Positions 1 through 7,313 of a stretch of DNA of 64,000 nt are shown in pieces. Numbering within the stretch: the first letter of the stretch is position 1; each line of letters begins with the position of its first letter. The stretch covers positions 1 to 64,000 of the forward strand of contig CAZPKH010000002.1 in NCBI GenBank assembly GCA_964587165.1, written 5' to 3'. The translations under genes were made by a program, and so were the position numbers. Below the pieces are notes generated by a model, which saw nothing but the letters and a program-made list of their open reading frames with translations, made no database searches and was not told the origin of the DNA. The stretch comes from CAZPKH01 sp964587165 (GTDB taxonomy: Bacteria; Bacteroidota; Bacteroidia; Bacteroidales; Muribaculaceae).

Positions 1-96
1 CACGAGATCACCGCCGCCGAAGCCGAGGCGATAATGGCCGCCAAAGCTGAGGAGGCACGTCTTTTACAGGACGTCGACGACAGCGTAGATTTGTAG
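1..96 (+). CDS. 3' end of an unidentified prophage protein (partial)
   Basis: An open frame runs from the first base of the window to a TAG at 94-96, giving 31 C-terminal residues rich in Ala and Glu (ITAAEAEAIMAAKAEEARLL). It looks like the helical tail of a longer protein whose start lies outside the window. It sits 21 bases upstream of the lysis genes on the same strand, so it is probably part of the same late prophage transcript. No family can be named from this fragment. Confidence 0.5.
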   Translation, partial: HEITAAEAEAIMAAKAEEARLLQDVDDSVDL

Positions 97-117
97 AGAA
101 TTTTAATACTGCCGCGT

Positions 118-435
118 ATGAAACATTTAAAACAGGAATTTGACAAGCTCTCGTTTAAAGAGGTGCTCGTTTATTCGCTCTCTGTGGTGGTTACACTCGC
201 CGGGCTGACACTCCTTTTTATGAGTCTGCTGATCGACCCGAGGGGCGAGATCCACCCCTCAGTGCTGGCGGCGTTCGGCACTATATGCGTTTTCTCAGGC
301 TCTTTGCTCGGAATATCAATGCACTACTCCACTGAGCTGGCGGGATTTAAAGCTCAGATATTGAAGATGATGCAAGAGATGTCCGTTCAACCCGACATAT
401 CAACTTCCGAAACAACTAAAGATATTCAGCAATGA
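118..435 (+). CDS. Small two-helix membrane protein, holin candidate
   Basis: A 105-residue protein with a charged N-terminus, two hydrophobic stretches (about residues 18-38 and 48-66) separated by a short polar loop, and a hydrophilic C-terminal tail. Size, the two likely membrane segments and the position directly before the endolysin (its stop overlaps the endolysin start, ATGA at 432-435) fit a class II-like phage holin that would permeabilise the inner membrane. No family signature was recognised, so the role rests on context. Alternative: a generic phage membrane protein of unknown function. Confidence 0.55.
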   Translation: MKHLKQEFDKLSFKEVLVYSLSVVVTLAGLTLLFMSLLIDPRGEIHPSVLAAFGTICVFSGSLLGISMHYSTELAGFKAQILKMMQEMSVQPDISTSETTKDIQQ

Positions 436-1055
436 ACACACTAAGACTCGGCGACCGCGACGCTACAGTTCGCGTGCTCCAACAGAAACTCAACCTCAAA
501 GTCGACGGCATTTTCGGTCCGCTCACCTATGAGGGCGTAATTGAGTTTCAGAAAGCTCACCGGCTCGCCCCCGACGGCGTTGTAGGGCCCGCGACATGGG
601 CGGCCCTGCTCGAACAACCCGCCGGCAACTCCCGCCGCATCGACATGATAATAGTGCACTGCTCCGCCACCCCGGAGGGCGAGAACTTCACAGTAGAGCA
701 GATCCGCAAATCGCACCTGCAAAGAGGATTCTCCGACATCGGCTACCACTGGTATATCGACCTGGACGGCACAGTGCACAAAGGGCGCGACGAAGCCGTC
801 GCCGGCGCACACACCACGGGGTATAACACTCACTCTATCGGCGTGTGCTACTGCGGCGGGTGCCCTCCGCGCTCCGTCAAAGACTGGGCACGCAAAGCTC
901 AGGACACGCGCACACCGGCGCAGCGCGACGCCTTGATCAAGCTGTTGCGTCAGCTCAAGAAACGATACCCCGGCGCAACGATACACGGCCATCGCGAGTT
1001 TGCCAACAAAGCGTGCCCGTCGTTCGACGCCGCCAAAGAGTACGCCTGCCTATGA
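432..1055 (+). CDS. Phage endolysin: peptidoglycan-binding domain plus N-acetylmuramoyl-L-alanine amidase
   Basis: A 207-residue protein. Residues about 5-60 form a PG_binding_1 domain with the usual DGxFGPxT and DGVVGPATW repeats. Residues about 70-205 form an Amidase_2/PGRP-type zinc amidase: the ligands appear to be His76 (IIVHCSA), His187 (GHRE) and Cys195 (KACPSF). The His187-Cys195 spacing of eight matches T7 lysozyme. It should cut the bond between MurNAc and L-Ala in peptidoglycan during lysis. There is no signal peptide, so export needs a holin, which fits the preceding gene. It overlaps both neighbours by four bases (ATGA), so the three genes are probably translationally coupled. 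Confidence 0.9.
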   Translation: MNTLRLGDRDATVRVLQQKLNLKVDGIFGPLTYEGVIEFQKAHRLAPDGVVGPATWAALLEQPAGNSRRIDMIIVHCSATPEGENFTVEQIRKSHLQRGFSDIGYHWYIDLDGTVHKGRDEAVAGAHTTGYNTHSIGVCYCGGCPPRSVKDWARKAQDTRTPAQRDALIKLLRQLKKRYPGATIHGHREFANKACPSFDAAKEYACL

Positions 1056-1549
1056 AACTGACCCTTTATATCGTCCTCGCTCTCGCGCTGGCGCTCACAG
1101 CCTGCCGGTCGAAAAAGAGTGTCGCGGCAGCAACTGCCGTGCACACCACAGAGCAGTCGACCACCGACAGCACAGCCGTGGCCAGATCCGCGGAGGTGCG
1201 CGCAGATCTGTTTGCAGCAGTAGCCGACTCGGTGCGCGTGCAGATCGTGGCCGACAGTATCGTGACCCCCGGCGGCGTGATCTACGCCCCCGGCATCCTG
1301 ATCGAAGCGCGCCGCCCCGCTGTAGTCGCTCAGCGGTCAGAGAATGTAAGCCGCGCCGACTCCGTGGAGTATCATGTGAGCGCGGCGGCCGACTCTGTAG
1401 CCACGTCGCAATACGCGGCCGACACTGCCACCGACGCCGGCGGTACATCGCTCTCCGGCCTGCTGATCCGGGCGGGGCTTACCATCCTGCTGATCGGAGC
1501 AATAATACTATACGGCAAATACTACTTACGTGCTTTGCATAGTGAATGA
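1052..1549 (+). CDS. Lipoprotein with C-terminal membrane helix, unimolecular spanin candidate
   Basis: The start is the ATG inside the endolysin stop (ATGA, 1052-1055). Although the frame is open upstream, this start gives a clean lipoprotein signal: a hydrophobic stretch ending LTAC with Cys18 as the lipidated residue. The following 115 or so residues are Ala/Ser/Asp/Val-rich with repeated ADSV motifs. A single hydrophobic segment (about residues 137-156) sits at the C-terminus, followed by a short basic tail (GKYYLRALHSE). Outer-membrane lipid anchor plus inner-membrane helix in one chain, directly after holin and endolysin genes, is the architecture of u-spanins such as phage T1 gp11, which fuse the two membranes in the last step of lysis. 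No homology was tested; the alternative is an ordinary phage lipoprotein. Confidence 0.55.
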   Translation: MKLTLYIVLALALALTACRSKKSVAAATAVHTTEQSTTDSTAVARSAEVRADLFAAVADSVRVQIVADSIVTPGGVIYAPGILIEARRPAVVAQRSENVSRADSVEYHVSAAADSVATSQYAADTATDAGGTSLSGLLIRAGLTILLIGAIILYGKYYLRALHSE

Positions 1550-1589
1550 TCGGCTGATTGTTTGATACCCTTACTTTTGAATCCACCGG

Positions 1590-1622
1590 CACCCTCGCTC
1601 ACCATCGGGCGGGGGTGTTTTT
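1590..1622 (+). terminator. Rho-independent terminator after the lysis genes
   Basis: A nine-pair stem (CACCCTCGC with GCGGGGGTG, one G-U pair) and a ten-base loop are followed directly by TTTTT at 1618-1622. It lies 40 bases after the spanin-like gene and before the convergent integrase, so it should end the late prophage transcript. Confidence 0.8.
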
Positions 1623-1672
1623 CTGAAAATCCCAAATCTTAGGTAGATTATTGTGTGTAAGGTGCCGTGTTT

Positions 1673-2872
1673 TTACAGTTCAAGATTAGCAGACAGCACC
1701 GCATCAATCACCATGCGATTAGCACGGTCCACCTTACGCCGATCAAAATCAATATATATATCCGTAACCGTATTAGAGCCATGACCCAAAGCTGCGGAGA
1801 TAGTCTCTTTAGGTATATCGAGTGCGGCGGCAATAGTTGCCCATGAGTGCCGTGCTACATAAGTGGTGAGTTTGTTATCAATAGGTTCACCCTCAGGGCG
1901 CTTTCCCTGTTGGCGCGTTTTCCCTATAGTTTTAAGGGCGTGATTACATTGTCGAATAAACTGTAGATAGTCGGCGCGTTTATCCATAAACTTCAGGAGA
2001 TGTTCCTGCCCGCGATAGCGTTCTATAATCTCCATTGCTTCAGGTTGCACCATAATAGAGTAAAGACGCTTAGTTTTGGCACGATTAAATACCAGACGCC
2101 CATCGCGTAGATCACATGGACGGAGGTAAAGCAAATCCTTTGCGTTTATCCCAATTAATAGGAACGACAGCTCGAAAAAGTCGCGATAAGGGCGCTGCCA
2201 CTCTTCTACATCCCACTCGAATACCCTGCGAAGTACTGCCGGCGATACGGCACGTTTCTCAGTAGCCACAGTTTTTATCTTGAACTTTCGGAACGGATAG
2301 TTAGCCGTCAACTCTTCATCAATGGCAAAGTTGAACACAGCACGCAGATTTCGCATATGTATTGCACGACCATTCGGCGATGGTGATGTTTTCGCCATGT
2401 GGAGATTAAACCCTTCCAGCCAGACTCGGCTAACGCTGTCTAACGTGGCTTCAGGATCGTAATCTTCAATATACTTGCGGGTGCGCATATAGGTTAAGCG
2501 AGTCGAGCGCTCAGACTTCAGTTTACAGAATCGGTCAACTACGTCGAGCAGCTTTAATTCACCTTCTGCATTATCTTGAGGTGTAAGTAAAGATTTTATC
2601 CGCTCTGCTATGGTTTTAGCGTTGGCCGACGGTGGCAGTTCAAGCGACGCATCAACAGCCAGGCCCATGATATGGTGTAGCTGAGAACCTAACCGCGCGG
2701 TGTGCCGATACGACGCCTTAGGCCAATTTTTTGTGCTATTCCAATAGTCAGGATGAATATACAACCCTGTGCCGATGAGCTGCCGGTCGCCATTTGATAC
2801 TGACAGCTTTATTTGTGCTGTGCCGTCACTTTTGGGGCGGCGCTTGTCAAGATAATATTTAATTGTTGCCAT
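1673..2872 (-). CDS. Site-specific tyrosine recombinase (integrase), Bacteroidetes type
   Basis: A 399-residue protein read from the ATG at 2872 (MATIKYYLDKRRPKSDGTAQ), the typical opening of the Arm_DNA-bind_5 domain; a longer frame upstream has no such similarity. An SAM-like core-binding domain follows (about 110-200), then the catalytic domain. Visible catalytic parts are the Lys region (AKTKR), the ARHSW block with the conserved Arg-His, LGHGS, and the Tyr nucleophile in TVTDIYIDF. The first catalytic Arg position reads GINAKDL, a variant common in this lineage. It is adjacent to tRNA-Phe and transcribed away from it, the usual layout for an element integrated at a tRNA 3' end. Its base composition is visibly more AT-rich than the lysis genes, so the two parts may have different histories. 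Confidence 0.9.
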   Translation of the reverse strand: MATIKYYLDKRRPKSDGTAQIKLSVSNGDRQLIGTGLYIHPDYWNSTKNWPKASYRHTARLGSQLHHIMGLAVDASLELPPSANAKTIAERIKSLLTPQDNAEGELKLLDVVDRFCKLKSERSTRLTYMRTRKYIEDYDPEATLDSVSRVWLEGFNLHMAKTSPSPNGRAIHMRNLRAVFNFAIDEELTANYPFRKFKIKTVATEKRAVSPAVLRRVFEWDVEEWQRPYRDFFELSFLLIGINAKDLLYLRPCDLRDGRLVFNRAKTKRLYSIMVQPEAMEIIERYRGQEHLLKFMDKRADYLQFIRQCNHALKTIGKTRQQGKRPEGEPIDNKLTTYVARHSWATIAAALDIPKETISAALGHGSNTVTDIYIDFDRRKVDRANRMVIDAVLSANLEL

Positions 2873-2991
2873 ATTGTAAAGATAATATTCGACTGCCGTA
2901 AGCTCACCTCGTAGCCCAGGATCTGGCCATTCATAGTGCACGCAAATGTGTGCACACTATTGCGCACAGAATATGCCCCATTTTGTTGCAA

Positions 2992-3010
2992 TTTGCACCA
3001 CTTTGCACCA
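2992..3010. repeat. Direct repeat pair TTTGCACCA between integrase and tRNA-Phe
   Basis: TTTGCACCA occurs at 2992-3000 and 3002-3010, offset by ten bases, about one helical turn. Further related motifs are nearby (TTTTGTTGCAA at 2981-2991, palindrome GTGTGCACAC at 2948-2957). The block lies in the 230-base gap upstream of the integrase and beside the attachment region, so arm-type recombinase or excisionase binding sites are a reasonable guess. The rest of the gap (2873-3102) holds no convincing gene. Confidence 0.5.
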
Positions 3011-3046
3011 TTCGACCACGGGATAAACACCCCAAAAAACGCCAAC

Positions 3047-3096
3047 AAGTAAGCGATTGAAAATGCTCTTAATCATTCATTTTCAACCGCTTACTT
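3047..3096. repeat. 19-bp inverted repeat beside the tRNA-Phe 3' end
   Basis: AAGTAAGCGATTGAAAATG (3047-3065) and CATTTTCAACCGCTTACTT (3078-3096) are inverted copies with one mismatch and a 12-base loop. It starts six bases after the tRNA 3' end. On the minus strand it is followed, after about eleven bases, by GTTTTTT, so it could terminate the tRNA transcript. It could also be part of the recombination site. The sequence alone does not decide. Confidence 0.55.
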
Positions 3097-3102
3097 TAGA
3101 AG

Positions 3103-3175
3103 TGGTGCCACCAGGAATCGAACCGGGGACACAAGGATTTTCAGTCCTTTGCTCTACCAACTGAGCTATGGCACC
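3103..3175 (-). tRNA. tRNA-Phe (anticodon GAA)
   Basis: A 73-base cloverleaf without encoded CCA. Acceptor stem GGTGCCA/TGGCACC is perfect, D arm GCTC/GAGC, anticodon stem AAGGA/TCCTT with loop CTGAAAA (anticodon GAA), T loop TTCGAAT. The T stem (CCCGG/CCTGG) has one C-U mismatch at its centre. The gene's 3' end faces the integrase, so the element appears to have used this tRNA as its integration site while leaving an intact gene. Confidence 0.95.
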
Positions 3176-3234
3176 TTGATATGTTAATGGCATCCTGAGG
3201 ATGCTGCATCAGGGTTGTTTCCCTTTTTGCGTTG

Positions 3235-3265
3235 CAAAGGTAGGTATAATTTTTGAATTGACAAG
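3235..3265 (-). promoter_or_regulatory. Promoter of tRNA-Phe
   Basis: On the minus strand the -7 box TACCTTTG (3235-3242) fits the Bacteroidetes consensus TAnnTTTG. A weak -33 element CTTG (3262-3265) lies 19 bases upstream. Transcription would begin about 50 bases before the tRNA. The remainder of 3176-3353 shows no gene. Confidence 0.6.
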
Positions 3266-3353
3266 TGTTTTGGACGTTTTTTTTAGATAAGTTATTAACA
3301 TTTGCATGCACATGATGTTTAGTTTGCTGGCACACAAACATTTAAAGACAACA

Positions 3354-4052
3354 CTAAAGATAGAACGGGTCAGTGAGATGCTGATACTCGGGGCTGCCTA
3401 TGACGAGCGTTTCGATTGGCGGGATCGGTGATATGGCCGGTGATACGAGCCACAGGGTGCGTTTAGGGGGCTTGACGGGTGTGGTGTGTACGTTGGCTAT
3501 CCGGAGAGGGTAGAGGTGTGCCATGATGAGCGCTGTCCTTATGGTTTCTGTTTCAGTTGTCGGGGCTATGAAGCTTAGCCTGCCATCGGGTGCCAAAAGG
3601 CGGGAGGATAGGGCGATAAGGGTATTTACGTTGAGTGTGTCGCCGTGGCGTGAGGTTGCTCGCCTGCGGTCGGGTGATTGCAATGTCTCGGTGAAGAATG
3701 GCGGATTGCTTACTATCAGGTCTACTGAGTGAGGCTGCAGGGTGAGTTCCGTTGCATCGGCTTCAATCAGGGTGATGCGATCGGCCCAAGGCGATTCGCT
3801 TATATTTGTGCGTGCTTCGCAGGCGGCTATGGGGTCGATTTCGACTGCAGTGATCATGGCTTGGGCTGCCCGCTGGGCTATCATCAGTGAGATGAGTGCT
3901 GTTCCGGCGCCGATGTCGAGCACTGTGCGAGGCGATTCGAGCGGAGTCCAGGCGCCGACCAACACGCCGTCGGTGCCGACTTTCATGGCCGAGAGCTCGT
4001 TTCTGAGCTGAAATTGCTTGAATCGAAATATTTTTTGCTTACTTTGCGACAT
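3354..4052 (-). CDS. trmN6: tRNA1(Val) (adenine37-N6)-methyltransferase, TrmN6/YfiC family
   Basis: A 232-residue class I SAM-dependent methyltransferase. The family's N-terminal block is present (FKQFQLRN, then AMKVGTDGVLVGAW at about 22-35). The SAM-binding motif is LDIGAGTALI (45-54) and VEIDP follows at 70-74. The N6-adenine catalytic motif NPPFF is at 116-120. It methylates A37 of tRNA-Val by family knowledge. It is divergent from engB, with a 68-base gap. Its own -7 box lies twelve or so bases upstream of the ATG. Confidence 0.88.
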   Translation of the reverse strand: MSQSKQKIFRFKQFQLRNELSAMKVGTDGVLVGAWTPLESPRTVLDIGAGTALISLMIAQRAAQAMITAVEIDPIAACEARTNISESPWADRITLIEADATELTLQPHSVDLIVSNPPFFTETLQSPDRRRATSRHGDTLNVNTLIALSSRLLAPDGRLSFIAPTTETETIRTALIMAHLYPLRIANVHTTPVKPPKRTLWLVSPAISPIPPIETLVIGSPEYQHLTDPFYL

Positions 4053-4069
4053 CGTTTCAATTTTTGACG

Positions 4070-4077
4070 CAAATTTA
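4070..4077 (-). promoter_or_regulatory. Probable -7 box for trmN6
   Basis: TAAATTTG on the minus strand matches TAnnTTTG and lies 18 bases upstream of the trmN6 ATG, implying a very short leader. No TTTG is seen at the -33 position, so this is a partial match. Confidence 0.4.
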
Positions 4078-4120
4078 ACTATTTTATCGTTCGGGTGTTT
4101 ATTATATAAAAGAGAAGATT

Positions 4121-4735
4121 ATGCTTATCAATACTGCTCGTTTTGAGATTTCGAATACGGATGTGAACCGTTGCCCCTCGGGGGCGAAGCACGAGTATGC
4201 TTTCATCGGCCGTTCTAATGTAGGCAAGTCGTCGCTGATCAATATGCTCACCGGCTCCAAGGGTCTTGCCAAGACATCGCAGATGCCCGGTAAGACGATG
4301 CTTATCAATCATTTTCTCGTGAATGATCAGTGGTATATCGTCGATCTGCCCGGCTACGGATATGCGCGGCGGGATAAGGCTAACCGCGACCGCCTGCGGC
4401 AGATTATCGAGAGCTATATACTGGGGCGGCCACAGATGACTAATCTTTTTGTGCTGATCGATATACGTCATGATCCGCAGAAGATCGATATGGAGTTTAT
4501 GGACTGGCTCGGGGAGAACGGCGTGCCTTTCAGCATAGTATTCACCAAAGCCGATAAGGAGGGGCCCGAGGCGGGTCGACGCAAGGTTGCGGCTTATTGC
4601 GAAAAGCTGCTCGAGAGGTGGGAGGAGCTTCCACCGGTATTTGTCTCATCTGCCGAGGATGGCCGCGGTCGTGAGGCGATTCTCGACTATATTGAGCAGA
4701 TGAATGCTCTCCCCACCATGGATCAGGATAATTGA
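4121..4735 (+). CDS. engB: Ribosome biogenesis GTP-binding protein EngB (YsxC/YihA)
   Basis: A 204-residue single-domain GTPase with all G motifs in order: G1 GRSNVGKSS (30-38), the switch Thr in PGKTML (about 59), G3 DLPG (75-78), G4 TKAD (about 144) and G5 SSAED. It acts in late assembly of the 50S subunit. Length and start agree with the family. It diverges from trmN6 and is followed at 35 bases by a small acidic ORF on the same strand. Confidence 0.95.
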   Translation: MLINTARFEISNTDVNRCPSGAKHEYAFIGRSNVGKSSLINMLTGSKGLAKTSQMPGKTMLINHFLVNDQWYIVDLPGYGYARRDKANRDRLRQIIESYILGRPQMTNLFVLIDIRHDPQKIDMEFMDWLGENGVPFSIVFTKADKEGPEAGRRKVAAYCEKLLERWEELPPVFVSSAEDGRGREAILDYIEQMNALPTMDQDN

Positions 4736-4770
4736 TGTGTAAATAAAGTATTAATAAATAAAGGGATATT

Positions 4771-4935
4771 ATGAACGATAAAGAGTTAACAAAACAGCAG
4801 ATCAAAGCTATTGACTCCAAGGCAGGAGCAGCGGTCGACGCGGCTGACGGGTGCAGTGTCGACGAGAAAGAGGTGAAGGCTTACATTCGTGAGCTTAACG
4901 ACAATCCGCGCGATAATGCCGAGATTGACGATTGA
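4771..4935 (+). CDS. Small acidic protein of unknown function (54 aa)
   Basis: An ATG at 4771 opens a 54-residue frame ending in TGA at 4933-4935. The product (MNDKELTKQQIKAIDSKAGA ... AEIDD) is hydrophilic and acidic with no membrane segment. It has a single Cys and a helical-looking C-terminal half. It lies 35 bases after engB and 24 bases before a strong terminator, so it is probably the last gene of the engB transcript. Codon use resembles its neighbours. No family was recognised. It could be a real small protein or a chance frame; placement before the terminator favours a gene. Confidence 0.55.
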   Translation: MNDKELTKQQIKAIDSKAGAAVDAADGCSVDEKEVKAYIRELNDNPRDNAEIDD

Positions 4936-4959
4936 CCCTCGCGTGCGTTTCCACTCTCT

Positions 4960-5007
4960 TCTCACAACATGCGGCGCTAACAAAGATCGGATGTTGTGAG
5001 ATTTTTT
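4960..5007 (+). terminator. Terminator after engB and the 54-aa ORF
   Basis: An eleven-base perfect stem, TCTCACAACAT (4960-4970) with ATGTTGTGAGA (4991-5001), encloses a 20-base loop and is followed by TTTTTT (5002-5007). Confidence 0.85.
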
Positions 5008-5042
5008 GTAATTAGTATTGCTCACAAGCAAATATAAATTTA

Positions 5043-5050
5043 TATATTTG
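5043..5050 (+). promoter_or_regulatory. Probable -7 box for the relA-like gene
   Basis: TATATTTG matches TAnnTTTG and lies 28 bases before the relA ATG. The nearest -33-like TTG ends at 5020, a 22-base spacing, slightly long. The box sits in an AT-rich inverted repeat. Confidence 0.45.
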
Positions 5051-5078
5051 TTGCTGAAATCAGCTGATATACCGACCT

Positions 5079-7313
5079 ATGACAGAAGAACCTGCTGACA
5101 AACTGAATAAGAAGACCCGCGCGGAGGTATTGCCACTTTTGGCCGATACCATACGCACTGTTTCAGATGCTGTCGATGCTCCTACTCGGCGCCGGCTGTA
5201 CGACAGTGTAGTAAAATCAATGGCTGCCGGACAGATTAGTGAAGATGAGCACGGCATTCATCCGGCCAAGCAGGCGCTTCAGTCGGTGCGCACCATAAGC
5301 CGTGAGCTTGAAGCCGATGCTTCGATTGTTAAGGCTATAGTCCTGAACCTGCTTTGCTCGTCGGGGGCTATATCTGCGGCTGAGGTTCGGCGGCAATGGG
5401 GCGACGACGTGGCTGTTATGGTCGAAGGCCTTCAGAAGGTAGCTACTCTGTACAATCGTCGCGCGGCAGTGCTCTCCGACAACTTCCGCAATCTGCTGAT
5501 GACTTTTGCTTCCGACATCCGCGTGATCATTATTATGATAGTGGATCGTCTTGAGCTGATGCGTACTATCAACCATCATCCCGACGAGCAGTTCGTGCAG
5601 ACCGTGGCCTACGAGGCTTCTTGTCTCTATGCTCCGCTGGCGCATCGCCTGGGGCTCTACCACATCAAGAGCGAACTTGAGGACATGTCGCTCAAATACA
5701 CACATCGCGACGTGTACACCGAGATAGCGCGCGGACTCAATGCCAAGAAAGCATCGCGCGATGCGTATATCGCCGACTTCATCGCCCCTGTAAAAGCTAA
5801 GCTCGAAGAGGCCGGTCTGAATTTTGACATAAAGGGGCGCACCAAATCGATATCGTCGATCTACAATAAGCTCCGCAAGCAGAACAACGATCTCGACCAT
5901 ATCTACGACCTTTTTGCCATACGCATCATTATTGATACACCGCCGGAGACTGAAAAGACCGCCTGCTGGACGGCCTACTCTCTAATCACCGACATGTATA
6001 CCCCCAACCCGGCCCGCATGAAGGACTGGATCTCTATCCCCAAGAGCAACGGGTACGAATCGCTGCATATCACCGTGCGCGGTCCGCAGGGCAAATGGGT
6101 TGAGATTCAGATACGCACGCGGCGTATGGATCTCATAGCCGAGAAAGGTCTGGCTGCCCACTGGAAATACAAAGGAATAAAGAGCGAAGCCGACCTGGAT
6201 AAATGGGTGGCCGGAGTACGCGACATCCTCGAATCGGCCGACACATCGCCCATGGAGCTGATGAAAGGGCTGAAGATGGACATCTACCGCAACGAAGTGT
6301 TTGTGTTCACTCCCCGCGGCGACCTGCAGCGCCTCCCTGAAGGTGCGACGGTGCTTGATTTTGCCTTTGCGATACACTCCAAGTTGGGGTGCCAGTGCAC
6401 CGGCGCCGTGGTCAACGGGCGCAACCGGCGTCTGAACTACAAGCTGCAGAGTGGCGACACTGTCGAGATAACGACTTCAGCAAATCAGCAGCCCAAGCCC
6501 GACTGGCTTAATATCGTCGTAACATCAAAGGCTCGCAACAAGATACGTCAGACTATCAACGAACGTGCTCGGCGCGCCGGCGAGCTCGGGCGAGAGATGC
6601 TCGAGCGCCGCGCCCGCAACCGTAAAATTGAGATCGACGAAGGTATACTATCGAAGGTGGTGAAAGCGTTGCGGTATAAGACCATGACCGATTTCTTCGT
6701 CGATATAGCCGAGAATCGTCTCGACACCACTGCAGCGCTTGCTGAATATGAGCTCACAAAGCGTCGGCTCGAAGCTCCCGAGGTGGCTGTGCGATCGGCC
6801 GAGGAGTTTTCGCTTCAGACAGCTACAGACGCTGCCGATACTCAATCCGGATTGTCCGGCAATGAACCGTTGGTGATAGGTGCAGAGAATATCAAAGGGC
6901 TGAAATACAAGCTGTCGCGCTGTTGCAATCCGGTGATGGGCGACAATGTTTTCGGATTTATATCGTCGGAGGGAGTCATTAAAGTGCATCGCGACGACTG
7001 TCCCAACGCACGGTCGATGCGCGAGCGGTATCCGTACCGCCTCATCCCGGTGCGCTGGTCGAACGACCGCGGCGGAATGCTTTCGGCATCCCTGCGCATA
7101 GTCGGTCGCGACGACCTCGGAATCGTAACGAATATCACTTCCATCATCTCCAAGCACCCGGGCTGCTATCTGAGAAATATCTCCATCGACTCACACGATG
7201 GTATGTTCAGCGGCCAGCTGATCGTAGGGGTCGACTCCGCTCAGACACTTAACTCATTGATCAAAAAACTCAAAACCGTCAAAGGCGTAAAAGATGTACA
7301 GCGCTCAAATTAA
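5079..7313 (+). CDS. relA: RelA/SpoT-family (p)ppGpp synthetase with degenerate hydrolase domain
   Basis: A 744-residue long RelA/SpoT homologue. The N-terminal hydrolase-like domain has lost its metal site. Where active enzymes read HDxxEDT, this one reads LNLLCSSG at 89-96, and the later DRxHNMRT reads DRLELMRT (156-163). The synthetase domain looks intact: GRTKSISSIY, YDLFAIRI, KDWISIPKSNGYESLHITV, VEIQIRT and AEKGLAAHWKYK. A TGS domain (about 405-465) and a C-terminal ACT domain (about 660-744) follow. So this is predicted to make but not degrade (p)ppGpp, like E. coli RelA; a separate hydrolase-competent enzyme would be needed elsewhere. The downstream lipoprotein gene overlaps its 3' end by 20 bases. 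Confidence 0.9.
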   Translation: MTEEPADKLNKKTRAEVLPLLADTIRTVSDAVDAPTRRRLYDSVVKSMAAGQISEDEHGIHPAKQALQSVRTISRELEADASIVKAIVLNLLCSSGAISAAEVRRQWGDDVAVMVEGLQKVATLYNRRAAVLSDNFRNLLMTFASDIRVIIIMIVDRLELMRTINHHPDEQFVQTVAYEASCLYAPLAHRLGLYHIKSELEDMSLKYTHRDVYTEIARGLNAKKASRDAYIADFIAPVKAKLEEAGLNFDIKGRTKSISSIYNKLRKQNNDLDHIYDLFAIRIIIDTPPETEKTACWTAYSLITDMYTPNPARMKDWISIPKSNGYESLHITVRGPQGKWVEIQIRTRRMDLIAEKGLAAHWKYKGIKSEADLDKWVAGVRDILESADTSPMELMKGLKMDIYRNEVFVFTPRGDLQRLPEGATVLDFAFAIHSKLGCQCTGAVVNGRNRRLNYKLQSGDTVEITTSANQQPKPDWLNIVVTSKARNKIRQTINERARRAGELGREMLERRARNRKIEIDEGILSKVVKALRYKTMTDFFVDIAENRLDTTAALAEYELTKRRLEAPEVAVRSAEEFSLQTATDAADTQSGLSGNEPLVIGAENIKGLKYKLSRCCNPVMGDNVFGFISSEGVIKVHRDDCPNARSMRERYPYRLIPVRWSNDRGGMLSASLRIVGRDDLGIVTNITSIISKHPGCYLRNISIDSHDGMFSGQLIVGVDSAQTLNSLIKKLKTVKGVKDVQRSN

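Noticed and set aside
441..992. 183-codon minus-strand frame inside the endolysin
   Set aside because: Antisense to a complete amidase gene with clear catalytic residues; treated as a shadow.
845..1051. Upstream extension of the spanin-like frame
   Set aside because: The extension overlaps the endolysin deeply and would remove the lipoprotein signal; the ATGA start at 1052 gives a proper signal and coupling.
2809..3048. 79-codon minus-strand frame overlapping the integrase start
   Set aside because: It overlaps the integrase N-terminus in another frame, has low-complexity composition and crosses the repeat region; no family is visible.
3141..3341. 66-codon minus-strand frame over tRNA-Phe
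   Set aside because: It covers most of the tRNA and its promoter and has no protein-like features.
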